NCBI RefSeq assembly: GCF_014697375.1
Contig: NZ_JACJRS010000003.1
Coordinates: 1 to 64,000 of the forward strand
Direction of reading: 5' to 3'
Length of the DNA stretch: 64,000 bases
Source of the DNA: Phormidium sp. FACHB-1136
GTDB taxonomy: Bacteria > Cyanobacteriota > Cyanobacteriia > Phormidesmidales > Phormidesmidaceae
Position numbers and translations under genes: made by a program. Below are positions 38,208-46,942 of the stretch, one piece after another. The notes below the pieces were generated by a model. That model was not told the origin of the DNA. It ran no database searches and worked only from the letters and a program-made list of their open reading frames with translations. Within the stretch, counting starts at the first letter, position 1; every line of letters begins with the position of its first letter.

Positions 38208-38729
38208 ATGTCAGACGTAACAACGACCCTCGCGCCCATTTCCGTAGACGGTTTGAAGGAACTGGGGGAAAAAAATCGGGCCAACCCCGCCGACAAGACC
38301 CTGAAGGTGAAAACCGTTTGCGAAGGCAAGTTCCGCAGCCTAAACTATGCCCGCGACCTAGACGCCTTTGTGGTTGACGAACCCCCCGGTCTGCTGGGCG
38401 ACAACACCGCCCCCAACCCCTCGGAAATTGTGTTAGGAGCCTTTGGATCTTGCTTGGCGGTGGGTCTTCAGGCCAACGCAGCGGCGCGGGGCATCACCCT
38501 CACCAAGCTGGAAATTTCCCTGGAAGGCGACATCAACATCACCAGCACCTGGGGCACCGGGGAACTGGCCAAACCCCAAATTGGCTTCACCGATGTGCGC
38601 GTTAAGGTAGACATCGACGGCGATGCTTCCAAGGAAGTGCTGGCGGAAATGGTGGCCCATGCTAACGAGTGGTCGCCCGTTTCGGCCACCCTGCGCAACC
38701 CCATGCCCGTTTCCGTGGAAATGGCCTAG
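38208..38729 (+). CDS. OsmC-family peroxiredoxin-like protein
   Basis: 173 residues. The OsmC/Ohr fold is seen in SLNYARDLDAFVVDEPPGLLGDN, then the helix PSEIVLGAFGSCLAVGLQANAAARG with Cys82 and an earlier Cys38. Classical members reduce organic hydroperoxides with two cysteines; here the two are present but their pairing is unproven, and several OsmC-like proteins are carried by catabolic operons with unrelated roles. First gene behind the NtcA-type promoter, so nitrogen limitation should switch it on together with the flavoprotein that follows after 240 bases. Confidence 0.85.
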   Translation: MSDVTTTLAPISVDGLKELGEKNRANPADKTLKVKTVCEGKFRSLNYARDLDAFVVDEPPGLLGDNTAPNPSEIVLGAFGSCLAVGLQANAAARGITLTKLEISLEGDINITSTWGTGELAKPQIGFTDVRVKVDIDGDASKEVLAEMVAHANEWSPVSATLRNPMPVSVEMA

Positions 38730-38969
38730 GCCAATGGGACTGGCTATGTTGAGACAAAAGAGATGGCCTGACCAGCCTTGTTTCTTTGTCCCAGCTAGCC
38801 TTTGTCCTAGCCAGTCCCCAAACCTTGAACCCCAGCTTGTTTGTGCCCTTGTGCGCTAGCCGCATCCATCCTTCCCTACCCAAACTGTGCGCTAGGAGTC
38901 TGATTTTTATGGACTTTTCGCCTCACAATACGTCACGATAACCTCAGGCCAAAATTATCCTTTTGACCC

Positions 38970-40127
38970 ATGCAAACACTCCAAACCGCACCTTTGAAAA
39001 ACACCTTACTGACCCACGAATCAGCCGTTGCTGCTGTTCGATTAGTGGTTCAGGAAGCTCTAACCCCTAAGGTGCAAGATATTGATCTCAAGGGCGAATA
39101 TCCGGCGGATATTTTGACTCAGTTGGGAGAAGCCGGAGCCTTTGCCCATGCCGTATCTCCTGACTTTGGTGGCACGGGGCTAGGGCTGCGGGCCACCATT
39201 CAAGCTATTGAAGAAGTGTCCAAGGTCTGTGTCTCTACGGGATTTATGACCTGGTGCCAGGTGGCCTGTACCTGGTATTTGCAAAAAACCCACAATACGG
39301 CCCTCGCCTCAACCCTGCTGCCAGATATTGTCACTGGACAGAAACTAGCCGGGACGGGGCTGTCTAACCCGATGAAGCACTTTGCTGACATCGAGAAAAT
39401 TGCCCTGACGGCTGTGCCTGTGGAGGGTGGTTTTGAAATTAGCGGGATGCTGCCCTGGGTCTCTAACCTGGGGCCGGGGCACGAGTTTGGTGTGGCTGCC
39501 AAAATTGCCGACAGCGATGAGTATCTCATGGCAGTGGTGTCCGATGCCCTGGAGGGGCTGACCCTGCGTTGCAACGCCCACTTTATCGCCCTGGAAGGAA
39601 CCGGAACCTATAGCTGTGTGTTCCGCCAGGTGTTTGTGCCCCACGACCGCGTACTGGCCGCCCCCTGCGAAACCTATGTGCGCTGCATTCGTCCTGGGTT
39701 CATCCTCACCCAGGTGGGCATGGGTCTGGGGCTAGTGGATAACTGCATTGAGCTAATCCGCCGTTCCAACCAGCGTCTCGGCCATGTGAATCAATTTTTG
39801 GACGACCAAGCCGACGACCTGGCCCTGGATTTGCAGATGGCCCGTGAGCGTACCTACGCCCTAGCGGATCGCCTCGATGCCTGCACGGGGGCGGTGGAAG
39901 ACATCGCCCTCATCCGTGAAGTGATTCAGGCCCGGATTGCGGGATCAGAACTCTCTCTGCGGACGGCTCAGTCGGCGATGCTCCACGCCGGAGCCCGTGC
40001 CTATGTCCACGGCAGCGCCCCAGAACGCAAACTGCGGGAAGCCTACTTTGTGGCCATCGTTACCCCCGCCCTGAAACAGCTCAAAAAGATGCTCCACGCC
40101 CTACCCGAACCCGCCCTGGTAGCCTAG
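38970..40127 (+). CDS. acyl-CoA dehydrogenase-fold flavoprotein, possible monooxygenase
   Basis: 385 residues in the acyl-CoA dehydrogenase superfamily: N-terminal helices ([32 protein letters not shown]), middle beta domain ([34 protein letters not shown]) and C-terminal helical domain ([55 protein letters not shown]). Many proteins of this fold, such as DszC and SfnC, are FMN-dependent monooxygenases that need a separate flavin reductase, and such a reductase is encoded at 42031. The absence of any other fatty-acid gene supports that reading. A true dehydrogenase remains possible. Confidence 0.8.
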   Translation: MQTLQTAPLKNTLLTHESAVAAVRLVVQEALTPKVQDIDLKGEYPADILTQLGEAGAFAHAVSPDFGGTGLGLRATIQAIEEVSKVCVSTGFMTWCQVACTWYLQKTHNTALASTLLPDIVTGQKLAGTGLSNPMKHFADIEKIALTAVPVEGGFEISGMLPWVSNLGPGHEFGVAAKIADSDEYLMAVVSDALEGLTLRCNAHFIALEGTGTYSCVFRQVFVPHDRVLAAPCETYVRCIRPGFILTQVGMGLGLVDNCIELIRRSNQRLGHVNQFLDDQADDLALDLQMARERTYALADRLDACTGAVEDIALIREVIQARIAGSELSLRTAQSAMLHAGARAYVHGSAPERKLREAYFVAIVTPALKQLKKMLHALPEPALVA

Positions 40128-40155
40128 TTGGTTGGTAGCCTTGTTGTCCGGCCAG

Positions 40156-40214
40156 CAACATCTCATCCTAAATCCGGCTTACTTACCCCCAGTATCCGGG
40201 GGCCAGGTCTCCTT
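40156..40214. repeat. dispersed repeat, AAATCCGGCTT type, copy 3
   Basis: Reads aacatctcatcctaaatccg, then gcttacttacccccagtatc and cgggggccaggtctcc. It shares the left part and the AGGTCTCC core with the copy at 21656. Confidence 0.5.
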
Positions 40215-40230
40215 ATCCAATACTGTCCCT

Positions 40231-40698
40231 ATGTCTACGCCCCTTGTGCCCCCCTTCACCCATGACATCGCCATCGCCAAAGTCCGCATGGCAGAAGATG
40301 CCTGGAACAGCCGCGACCCCGACCGGGTGGCCCTGGCCTATACGGAAGATAGCCACTGGCGTAATCGGGCCGAAATTTTCCAAGGACGGGAAGCCATCCG
40401 GGCCTTCCTGCGCCGCAAGTGGGATAGGGAACTGGACTATCGCCTAGTGAAGGAACTGTGGGCCTTTGGCGAAAACCGCATTGCCGTGCGCTTTCAGTAC
40501 GAATGGCACGATGATGCGGGGCAGTGGTACCGGGCCTACGGCAACGAAAACTGGGAATTTGCCGAGAATGGTCTAATGCGTCGCCGCGAAGCCAGCATTA
40601 ACGACCGCCCCATTGCCGCCGAAGACCGTCGTTTCTTTTGGGATGCTTCTGGCCCCCGGCCCCAGGATCACCCAGGGTTGATGAACTCGCCGGAATAA
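40231..40698 (+). CDS. DUF1348/SnoaL-like protein
   Basis: 155 residues from ATG 40231; the in-frame upstream part (from 40132) overlaps a repeat and is discarded. NTF2/SnoaL-like cone fold: [45 protein letters not shown], then [14 protein letters not shown]-like strands and a C-terminal tail [16 protein letters not shown]. The family is uncharacterised; related folds are cyclases, isomerases or dehydratases. It lies between the flavoprotein and the transporter genes, in keeping with a side step of the same breakdown route. Confidence 0.88.
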   Translation: MSTPLVPPFTHDIAIAKVRMAEDAWNSRDPDRVALAYTEDSHWRNRAEIFQGREAIRAFLRRKWDRELDYRLVKELWAFGENRIAVRFQYEWHDDAGQWYRAYGNENWEFAENGLMRRREASINDRPIAAEDRRFFWDASGPRPQDHPGLMNSPE

Positions 40699-40715
40699 CC
40701 ACACTTGGCTAAACG

Positions 40716-40759
40716 GTAGCTTATATTACGGATTCCCCTAGGCACTTATTTGTATACAA
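40716..40759 (+). promoter_or_regulatory. NtcA-type box and -10 region before the ABC transporter genes
   Basis: gtagcttatattac (40716-40729) is a perfect GTA-N8-TAC. A TATACA hexamer begins 23 bases later and is part of the perfect palindrome TTGTATACAA (40750-40759). The GTG start of the binding protein follows at 40825. Confidence 0.6.
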
Positions 40760-40824
40760 GAAGCCTAACTTGTATGCAGTACGCAAACTTCTGTCCCGGC
40801 GTTATCTAGAGAGGTATCCACACC

Positions 40825-41937
40825 GTGAATCATCGGTCGTTACAGCGAGTTTCCCGTCGCTCTGTGTTGGGTGCGGGTTTGTTTTTGGGGGCCAGTTGGG
40901 CGCTGAAGGGCTGCGATGCCTCGGCTCCCCAGGGGGGCACCACCGTGACCGCAGAAAGCGATGTGGCGGGTGAGTTGATCGTGGCCTCCTTCCCTGGCAC
41001 CACGGACAGCCTGTTTCGGGAAGCGTTGGCCCCGGTGGTGGCGGATCAAACTGGGGTGGCCGTCAGCGCCCAACCCCTGCTGGCCTTTGAGCAAATTGCA
41101 CGGGTGAAGGCTTCCCCAGAGAACCCGCCCTTTGACGTGCTGATTTTAGACGATGGGCAGAATGCTGTGGCCATCGCGGAAGACCTGCTCCAGCCCTTCC
41201 CCATGGATAAAAGCCCCAACAGCAGCGATGTGAACCCGGGCTTCCTTAGCGATCAGGGGCTCGCACCGATCTTCTATGCCCAGGGCATTGTGCTGGCCTA
41301 CAACACCGAGCGGGTGCAAACGCCGCCCACCTCCTGGGAAGTCATGCTTGACCCCAATCTGAATGCTCAACTGGGGCTGGTCAGCCTCAACAGCATCTTG
41401 GGTACCTCCTTCATGGTGGAGTTGGCGAAGACCCTGGGGGGCGATGAATCTAACATTGAACCTGCCTTTGAGGCGGTGGCGGAAATGCTGCCCCGTGTGA
41501 ATGGTGTGGCGGCGAACCCTGGGGCATTGCTCACCCTCTTCCAGCAGGGCGAGATTGACGTGTCTCCCATGTGGCACAACGACGCGCTGACCCTGGCGGA
41601 ACGGGGTGTCCCGGTGGGGATTGCATCCCTGGAAACGGGCATTGCCGCCGCCCGCTACAGCCTCAACATTGTGAAAAATCCCTCCGCTGGGTTGGATCGG
41701 GCTGTGGCCTACGTCGATGCCATGCTGAGCGTAGCGGCCCAGGCGCAGGTGGTCGGTGCGCCCTACTTCTATATCCCATCCAACAACACCGTAGACTTCC
41801 CGCCCCAGTTGGCTGCGTCCATGGGGATCGAGTCGGTGGATGACTTCATCGCCATGGCCCACAACCTCGATTGGCCCACCATCAACCCCCAGCGGGCCGA
41901 CTGGATCGAACGGTTCAACCAAACGGTGCAGTCCTAG
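40825..41937 (+). CDS. spermidine/putrescine-type ABC substrate-binding protein, Tat lipoprotein
   Basis: 370 residues from GTG 40825, with a gaggta ribosome site. N-terminal twin-arginine lipoprotein signal SRRSVLGAGLFLGASWALKGC. The mature protein has the PotD/Fe3+-type binding fold: GELIVASFPGTTDSLFREAL, FDVLILDDGQ, FYAQGIVLAYNTERV, PTSWEVMLDPNL, GEIDVSPMWHNDALTLAERG and YSLNIVKNPSA. These systems bind polyamines, thiamine, iron or phosphonate-like ligands; the ligand here is unknown. It is the first transporter gene behind an NtcA-type box and is followed by the flavin reductase, so it probably takes up the substrate of the flavoprotein system. Confidence 0.88.
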   Translation: MNHRSLQRVSRRSVLGAGLFLGASWALKGCDASAPQGGTTVTAESDVAGELIVASFPGTTDSLFREALAPVVADQTGVAVSAQPLLAFEQIARVKASPENPPFDVLILDDGQNAVAIAEDLLQPFPMDKSPNSSDVNPGFLSDQGLAPIFYAQGIVLAYNTERVQTPPTSWEVMLDPNLNAQLGLVSLNSILGTSFMVELAKTLGGDESNIEPAFEAVAEMLPRVNGVAANPGALLTLFQQGEIDVSPMWHNDALTLAERGVPVGIASLETGIAAARYSLNIVKNPSAGLDRAVAYVDAMLSVAAQAQVVGAPYFYIPSNNTVDFPPQLAASMGIESVDDFIAMAHNLDWPTINPQRADWIERFNQTVQS

Positions 41938-41970
41938 GTTAACGTCTAGCCTCCCAATGGATGGATTACA

Positions 41971-41995
41971 CCGTAGGGGCGAGGTCTCCTCGCCC
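41971..41995. repeat. dispersed repeat, GTAGGGGCGAGGTCTCCTCGCCC type, copy 4
   Basis: ccgtaggggcgaggtctcct followed by cgccc, a hairpin with arms GGGCGAGG / CCTCGCCC. Almost the same sequence is at 43987-44012. Confidence 0.8.
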
Positions 41996-42030
41996 TTCTT
42001 CCACATTGAGTCCACAGTGCCCGACCAACC

Positions 42031-42678
42031 ATGCCCGACCTCGATCCCCCGGAGATGATCACCCTGGCCACGGCGGAGATGGCGGTGCCCGCCCCCTATC
42101 ATTTGTTGACCAGCGTGGTGGCCCCGCGCCCCATTGCCTGGGTGTCTACGATCAGCGCCGAGGGCCAGCCTAACCTCGCCCCCTATTCCTTTTTTAATGC
42201 GGTGTCGGGCTTTCCGCCCACACTGATGTTTTCGGTGGCCCTGCGCCGTCGCGAACCCCAGGAAAAGGACACCCTACGCAATGTGCGGGAGGTGGGGGAG
42301 TTTGTCTGCCATGTGGTGGATGAAGCCCTGGCTGAGGCGATGGTGACAACGGCGATGGAACTGCCCCACGGCACCAATGAATTTGAGGTGGCCGGATTAA
42401 AGGCGATTCCGGCCATGGACGTGAAGCCCTTCAGGATTGAGGGTGCCCCGGTGGCGATGGAATGTCGGGTGACGCAGATTGTGCCCGTGGCGGAGGCCAC
42501 CAGCGTCATGGTGCTGGGACAAGTTTTGCGCTTCCATATTCGCAAAGATTTATACAGAAGTCCGTTAGGTCTGGTGGATACAGTACACATGCAGCCCGTC
42601 ACCCGCCTGGGTGGCCCGGTGGAATACACCAAGATTGGCGAACTCATTCATCTTTCCATTCCTACGAACCCAGAGTAG
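42031..42678 (+). CDS. flavin reductase family protein
   Basis: 215 residues. FMN-binding split-barrel fold of the DIM6/NTAB flavin reductases: HLLTSVVAPRPIAWVSTISAEGQPNLAPYSFFNAVSGFPPTLMFSV, then FVCHVVDEALAEAM and a C-terminal CRVTQIVPV strand. These enzymes use NAD(P)H to reduce FMN and hand it to a partner monooxygenase. The gene is enclosed in an ABC transporter operon, which is unusual for a housekeeping reductase and fits a partner role for the flavoprotein at 38970. Confidence 0.9.
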   Translation: MPDLDPPEMITLATAEMAVPAPYHLLTSVVAPRPIAWVSTISAEGQPNLAPYSFFNAVSGFPPTLMFSVALRRREPQEKDTLRNVREVGEFVCHVVDEALAEAMVTTAMELPHGTNEFEVAGLKAIPAMDVKPFRIEGAPVAMECRVTQIVPVAEATSVMVLGQVLRFHIRKDLYRSPLGLVDTVHMQPVTRLGGPVEYTKIGELIHLSIPTNPE

Positions 42679-42740
42679 GGGGCCGTTGCTCCTGCGGCTA
42701 TCGCGTCCGTTCCCGACTATCCATAGCAGAGACAGAACCC

Positions 42741-43880
42741 ATGCAGTCTGTACAAACCACCCCATCGCCCGCCCACCTCGCGGCCACAGCTACCCTAGCC
42801 GATGCGACGGGGCATAGCCTCACCCTGTCCCAGGTCATGCACCAGTTTGGGTCTTTTATGGCGCTGAGGGACATCAACCTGGAGATTCAGCCGGGGGAAT
42901 TTGTGTCGCTGCTGGGGCCAAGCGGCTGCGGCAAAACCACCCTGCTGCGGATTATTTCTGGCTTCCTCGACCCCACGGCGGGCAATGTGCTGATCGATGG
43001 CAAGTCCGTTAAGGGGCTTTCCCCTAGCGAACGGGGCACGGGCATTGTGTTCCAAAACTACGCTCTCTTCCCCCACATGACCGTGTGGGACAACGTCGCC
43101 TACGGGCTGCGGGCGGGGCGGAAAATGTCCCGAGGCCAAGTCGCCAACCGAGTGGGGGACATGCTGGATATGGTGCAGCTCAGCCATTTGGCCAAGCGGG
43201 TACCCAGTGAGCTGTCGGGGGGGCAACAGCAACGGGTGGCCATTGCCCGCGCCCTGGCGGTGGAACCTCGGATTATGCTGCTAGACGAACCCCTCAGCGC
43301 CCTCGACAAAGGGTTGCGCCTGGATATGCAGATTGAAATTCGCCGCATCCTCAGCGCTCGCGGCATTACGGCCATCATGGTCACCCACGACCAGGAGGAG
43401 GCCATGAGCATGTCTGACCGCATTGCCGTCCTCTCTGGGGGCGAAATTCACCAGTTCGACAGCCCCAGCAACCTCTATGACCGTCCCGCCACTCAGTTTG
43501 TCAGCTCCTTTGTGGGCACCTGTAACCACTTGCCTGGGGAAGTGCTGGGTCGGGTGGATAAGGGCTATTTGGTCAAGGTGCCCGGTGGCGAACTAGAGGT
43601 CGCCTCTGACCATGCCCTCACGCCCCAAGGCCAGATCACCGTCGCCATCCGTCCCGAAAACCTGCGGGTACAAAGCCAGTCCCACCGCCACACCCTAGCG
43701 GGCACCGTGGCCATGTGCCTCCCCCTCGGCGCGATGATGACCTACGATGTCGCCCTGGGTTCCGACCTCCACATCAAACTCACCCAGCCCCGCACCCTCG
43801 GCACCCAGCCCCTCGTCCCCGGCGATCAGATTCACCTCGATCTGGTCTCCTCCGACGCCTGTTCCGTCTTCCCCGCCTAG
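42741..43880 (+). CDS. spermidine/putrescine-type ABC transporter ATP-binding protein
   Basis: 379 residues from ATG 42741; an in-frame extension to 42462 overlaps the flavin reductase gene and is rejected. Walker A GPSGCGKTT, Q-loop FQNYALFPHMT, signature LSGGQQQRVAIARAL, Walker B IMLLDEPLSALD, H-loop VTHDQEEA, then a C-terminal TOBE-type domain (VAIRPENLRVQ). PotA-like. The N-terminal 30 residues are a poorly conserved tail. Partner of the permeases at 44267 and 45223. Confidence 0.93.
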   Translation: MQSVQTTPSPAHLAATATLADATGHSLTLSQVMHQFGSFMALRDINLEIQPGEFVSLLGPSGCGKTTLLRIISGFLDPTAGNVLIDGKSVKGLSPSERGTGIVFQNYALFPHMTVWDNVAYGLRAGRKMSRGQVANRVGDMLDMVQLSHLAKRVPSELSGGQQQRVAIARALAVEPRIMLLDEPLSALDKGLRLDMQIEIRRILSARGITAIMVTHDQEEAMSMSDRIAVLSGGEIHQFDSPSNLYDRPATQFVSSFVGTCNHLPGEVLGRVDKGYLVKVPGGELEVASDHALTPQGQITVAIRPENLRVQSQSHRHTLAGTVAMCLPLGAMMTYDVALGSDLHIKLTQPRTLGTQPLVPGDQIHLDLVSSDACSVFPA

Positions 43881-44266
43881 GTCGGTCAATGGAGCGACTC
43901 GGTACACATCAGTCCCAAGCGTGGTCTTTGGGCTCAGGAATGGTGCCTAACCCGATCTAGCACACCCTGATTCCCCAACCAACCAACCGTAGGGGTGAGG
44001 TCTCCTCGCCCATTGGATACCGGGGCATACAGGTCAGATTTGGCACAAGTGTTTGTTGGTTGTTGCTGGAGTTTGATTTCGTGGCGAGATCTAGATCCTT
44101 TCAATTTAGCCGTCGTATTTAGAAAGCCCTCTTCAAAAACCCAGTTTATGGCGCAAACCGACCGTTTTGCGGTGATCACTAAGATTAAACAATCGGGTTT
44201 CTAGCCTAGTCTGCGAAAGTGAGTTTTCAGGATTGTCCGAATGTCCACCCCCACCAGCCATAACCC
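43881..44266. other. intergenic with dispersed repeat copy 5
   Basis: No gene in 386 bases. The repeat ccgtaggggtgaggtctcct plus cgccca lies at 43987-44012. The region from 44040 to 44230 is AT-rich with no reading frame of coding look; a separate promoter for the permeases is possible, but no GTA-N8-TAC box is seen. Confidence 0.55.
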
Positions 44267-45115
44267 ATGAACATCACTCAACTGCTGCGGCCTAAACAGG
44301 ACTTTTTGGCCCTGCCCCTGGCCATTTTTTTGCAGCTTTTCTACATTGTGCCCCTGGTGATTTTGATTGCCTCTAGTTTTCAGGCGGGGGCCGATGGCGG
44401 TATTTCCTTAGATAACTACCTGAAATTCTTTGGCAATGCGGTCAACGTCAAAGCCCTCACCGATACCTTTTGGCTCGGCATTCAAGTCACCATTGCCTGC
44501 CTGATCATTGGCTACCCCGTCGCCTATTTCTATGTGAATGCCCATGCCCGCTGGAAGGGCGTACTCACCTTTTTGATTATGCTGCCCCTGCTCACCAGTG
44601 CCGTGGTGCGTACCTTTGGCTGGGTAGTGATTTTGGGACGGCAGGGGTTAATCAATACGGCTCTCATGAAGCTAGGGCTGATTGAGGAACCCATCCGCCT
44701 GCTGTTCACCCACAACGGGGTGCTGATTGCCCTGACCCAAATTTGGCTACCGATGATGGTGCTGCCCATCGTGGCCTCCCTATCGCAAATTGACTCGCGT
44801 CTGGCGGCGGCCTCTAAAAGCCTGGGCGGTGGGGCATGGCGCACCTTTTGGCAAATCACCTTTCCCCTCACCCTGCCGGGAATGATTTCCGGGGCGCTGC
44901 TGGTGTTTGCTCTCACGGTTAGCTCCTTCGTCACGCCCTCCATCATCGGCGGGGGCCAGCTCATCTATCTGCCGACATTGATTTACCAACAGGGCATTGT
45001 GCTGCTGAACCAGCCCTTCGCCGCCGCCGTGTCCACCCTGCTGCTGATCATGGTGGTAGCTGTAGTGCTGCTCCTAGGAGCCTTTGGCAAGCGCAGCCGC
45101 CGCTATATCCGTTAA
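44267..45115 (+). CDS. spermidine/putrescine-type ABC permease 1
   Basis: 282 residues, PotB-like. Six membrane helices (ALPLAIFLQLFYIVPLVILIASSF, TFWLGIQVTIACLIIGYPVAYFYV, VLTFLIMLPLLTSAVVRTFGWVVIL, MMVLPIVASLS, MISGALLVFALTVSSFVTPSII, TLLLIMVVAVVLLLG) and the EAA loop RLAAASKSLGGGAWRTFWQITFPLTLPG. Works with the permease at 45223, the ATPase at 42741 and the binding protein at 40825. Confidence 0.92.
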   Translation: MNITQLLRPKQDFLALPLAIFLQLFYIVPLVILIASSFQAGADGGISLDNYLKFFGNAVNVKALTDTFWLGIQVTIACLIIGYPVAYFYVNAHARWKGVLTFLIMLPLLTSAVVRTFGWVVILGRQGLINTALMKLGLIEEPIRLLFTHNGVLIALTQIWLPMMVLPIVASLSQIDSRLAAASKSLGGGAWRTFWQITFPLTLPGMISGALLVFALTVSSFVTPSIIGGGQLIYLPTLIYQQGIVLLNQPFAAAVSTLLLIMVVAVVLLLGAFGKRSRRYIR

Positions 45116-45222
45116 CGCAGACCTGTATTGGGCGTAGCGACAGCGGAACCCAGCACCCCGGACTCCGCGCCATGTGATGTCCTCAGCTAGATCACCAAAC
45201 CTCAGACTCCCTAGAAACCGCC

Positions 45223-46092
45223 ATGTCCTCAACTCCCCTCAACCCGCCCACCCAACTGCCCTCAGAGTCGGCCTATTCCCTCCGCAAGCTGGATCAGATG
45301 TCCTTTGCGATGGTGATGCCCATCCTCGCCATCCTGGGCCTGATCATGCTCACAGCCCCCACCATTATTGTGCTGTTGGCCTCCTTCAGTTCCTCGGCCA
45401 CCCTACAATTTCCGCCCCCCGGATTTTCCTTGCAGTGGTATCTGTCGCTGTTTAATTTCCCAGAACTTCGTGCCGCCGCCCTGAATAGCTTCCAGGTGGC
45501 CCTATTCACCGCCATTGTCTGCGTGGTGCTGGGGGTGGCCGCTTGCTTAGCGATGATCAATAGCCGGGGCCGCTGGGTCGCCGTTATGGATGCCCTAGTG
45601 ATGTCGCCCCTGGCCCTGCCCGGTGTGGCCCTAGGTTTGGGGATGATGGCCTTTTTTGCCATGGTGGGGGTACGCCTGTCCCTGTTCACCCTGATCATTG
45701 GCCACATCGTGATTTGTACTCCCTACGTGGTACGGAACGTGCTGGCGAGTTTGACCCAGCTTGGCTCCTCCCTCCAGGAAGCCTCCAGCGCCCTAGGGGC
45801 CAGCCCCACCTACACCTTCTTTAACGTGACATTGCCCTTGATCAAGCCGGGGGTGCTGATTGGAGCGTTCATGGCCTTCCTCACCTCCTTTGATAACGTG
45901 GCCGTGACCCTATTTTTGTCCGATGCCCGCACCGAAATGCTACCCATCCGCATGTGGTCGATGATCGAAAACGACCTGGATGTCCGTGCCGCCGCCATCT
46001 CCGGGGTGCTGATTTTCCTCACCGCCCTGCTAATGATTGCCATGGAACGGTTCTCTGGCCTCTCTAAAGCACTCATCAACGGCAAAGCCTAA
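45223..46092 (+). CDS. spermidine/putrescine-type ABC permease 2
   Basis: 289 residues, PotC-like. Membrane helices PILAILGLIMLTAPTIIVLLASF, FTAIVCVVLGVAACLAMI, LALPGVALGLGMMAFFAMVG and the rest in order; EAA loop SLQEASSALGASPTYTFFNVTLPLIKPG. It lies 108 bases behind the first permease and ends the ABC operon. The N-terminal cytoplasmic stretch of about 25 residues is longer than in PotC. Confidence 0.92.
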   Translation: MSSTPLNPPTQLPSESAYSLRKLDQMSFAMVMPILAILGLIMLTAPTIIVLLASFSSSATLQFPPPGFSLQWYLSLFNFPELRAAALNSFQVALFTAIVCVVLGVAACLAMINSRGRWVAVMDALVMSPLALPGVALGLGMMAFFAMVGVRLSLFTLIIGHIVICTPYVVRNVLASLTQLGSSLQEASSALGASPTYTFFNVTLPLIKPGVLIGAFMAFLTSFDNVAVTLFLSDARTEMLPIRMWSMIENDLDVRAAAISGVLIFLTALLMIAMERFSGLSKALINGKA

Positions 46093-46246
46093 TCCACTCA
46101 ACCTAGGCTATTCCCAGGTCGGGCTATCAGCGCACCATGTCCTCCCTGAGATAGAACCCTGACCCTGCGAATTTCGCTAGGACGACAGAGGTCTTCCCTG
46201 TGCCAAACCCTTAAGGTAAAGCGGTTGATAACTGGATATCCCTACT

Positions 46247-46372
46247 ATGGCGTTCCCTTTGCAAACGCTGGTTCTGCAAATTCCCGACAGCGCTCCCTAC
46301 CTTTCCAGCCTATGGCACCCCGTCAGCCAGATCAACGTCGATCTCGAATCAAGTCCTGGATTACTTGGTTAG
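46247..46372 (+). other. short frame, possibly a gene remnant
   Basis: 41 codons (MAFPLQTLVLQIPDSAPYLS...) with natural-looking composition but overlapping the end of the opposite gene at 46332. No family recognised; could be a truncated N-terminus or chance. Confidence 0.2.
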
Positions 46373-46730
46373 CCGTTTCGTTCCAATCCTGGCCACTGTG
46401 ATTACGGCGATAACTTTGGATCAACCGTTTCGCTGTTGCCCGGTCGTGGGTGTAAACCGTTACCGCTTTGATAGCTGCCTCTGGTATACCGTCTGCCGCC
46501 GCTTGAGGAGTAGGCTTCCGACGCAGATCAATCTTGGGACGGGGTTCTGCCTGGACGGATCGGGGGCGTGGCTGAACGGATTGTGCCTTGGGATAGGCTG
46601 GTTGTCTCGTTGGATACGTGGGCCGGGGTGGGGACTGGACTGGCCGAGAAAGGCGCTGCTTCTGCCATAAGAACACTAGCGCTAGGAGCAAAAAGCCGAA
46701 CAAAAACACGAAAACTAGATTGATTAGCAT
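46332..46730 (-). CDS. hypothetical single-pass membrane protein
   Basis: 132 residues from ATG 46730, where the membrane helix starts (LINLVFVFLFGFLLLALVFLW). A Pro/Arg/Gln-rich linker of about 60 residues follows, then a helical C-terminal domain (ATAKRLIQSYRRNHSGQDWNETANQVIQDL). No family recognised. It lies 33 bases behind the shortened HEPN-like frame on the same strand. Confidence 0.55.
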   Translation of the reverse strand: MLINLVFVFLFGFLLLALVFLWQKQRLSRPVQSPPRPTYPTRQPAYPKAQSVQPRPRSVQAEPRPKIDLRRKPTPQAAADGIPEAAIKAVTVYTHDRATAKRLIQSYRRNHSGQDWNETANQVIQDLIRDRR

Positions 46731-46762
46731 CCTGACTCTCCTAACGCTGCTTAGCCTTGGCA

Positions 46763-46942
46763 CTAGCAATTTAGTTTTCCCCTCAGGGCAACCGTGCTAC
46801 CAACCAACCCATAAGCCTGATCGGCGGGTAAAGGCTCCTGACGGCGACGAGTCCAAATGTTTTCAATCCGCGCCACAACCTGATCCAGTTCAGCCAGTTC
46901 TTGCCAAATGCGGCCCGCCGTGGCCAGATAAGTCCCGTTCAT
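46763..46942 (-). pseudogene. shortened HEPN-like toxin frame
   Basis: Begins with an ATG that overlaps the stop of the nucleotidyltransferase gene by four bases (ATGA), as in many MNT-HEPN toxin-antitoxin pairs. Its 59 residues (RIWQELAELDQVVARIENIWTRRRQ...) resemble the first helices of HepT-like proteins, which normally reach 100-150 residues, and the RX4-6H ribonuclease motif is missing. Probably a truncated toxin; a different small protein cannot be excluded. Confidence 0.5.

Noticed and set aside
41146-42102. Reverse-strand open frame of 318 codons
   Set aside because: Antisense to the PotD-like binding protein; His/Gly-rich composition typical of shadow frames in GC-rich genes.
42462-42740. 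Longer N-terminus for the ABC ATPase starting at 42462
   Set aside because: It would overlap the flavin reductase gene by more than 200 bases and the residues are not ATPase-like; ATG 42741 is better.
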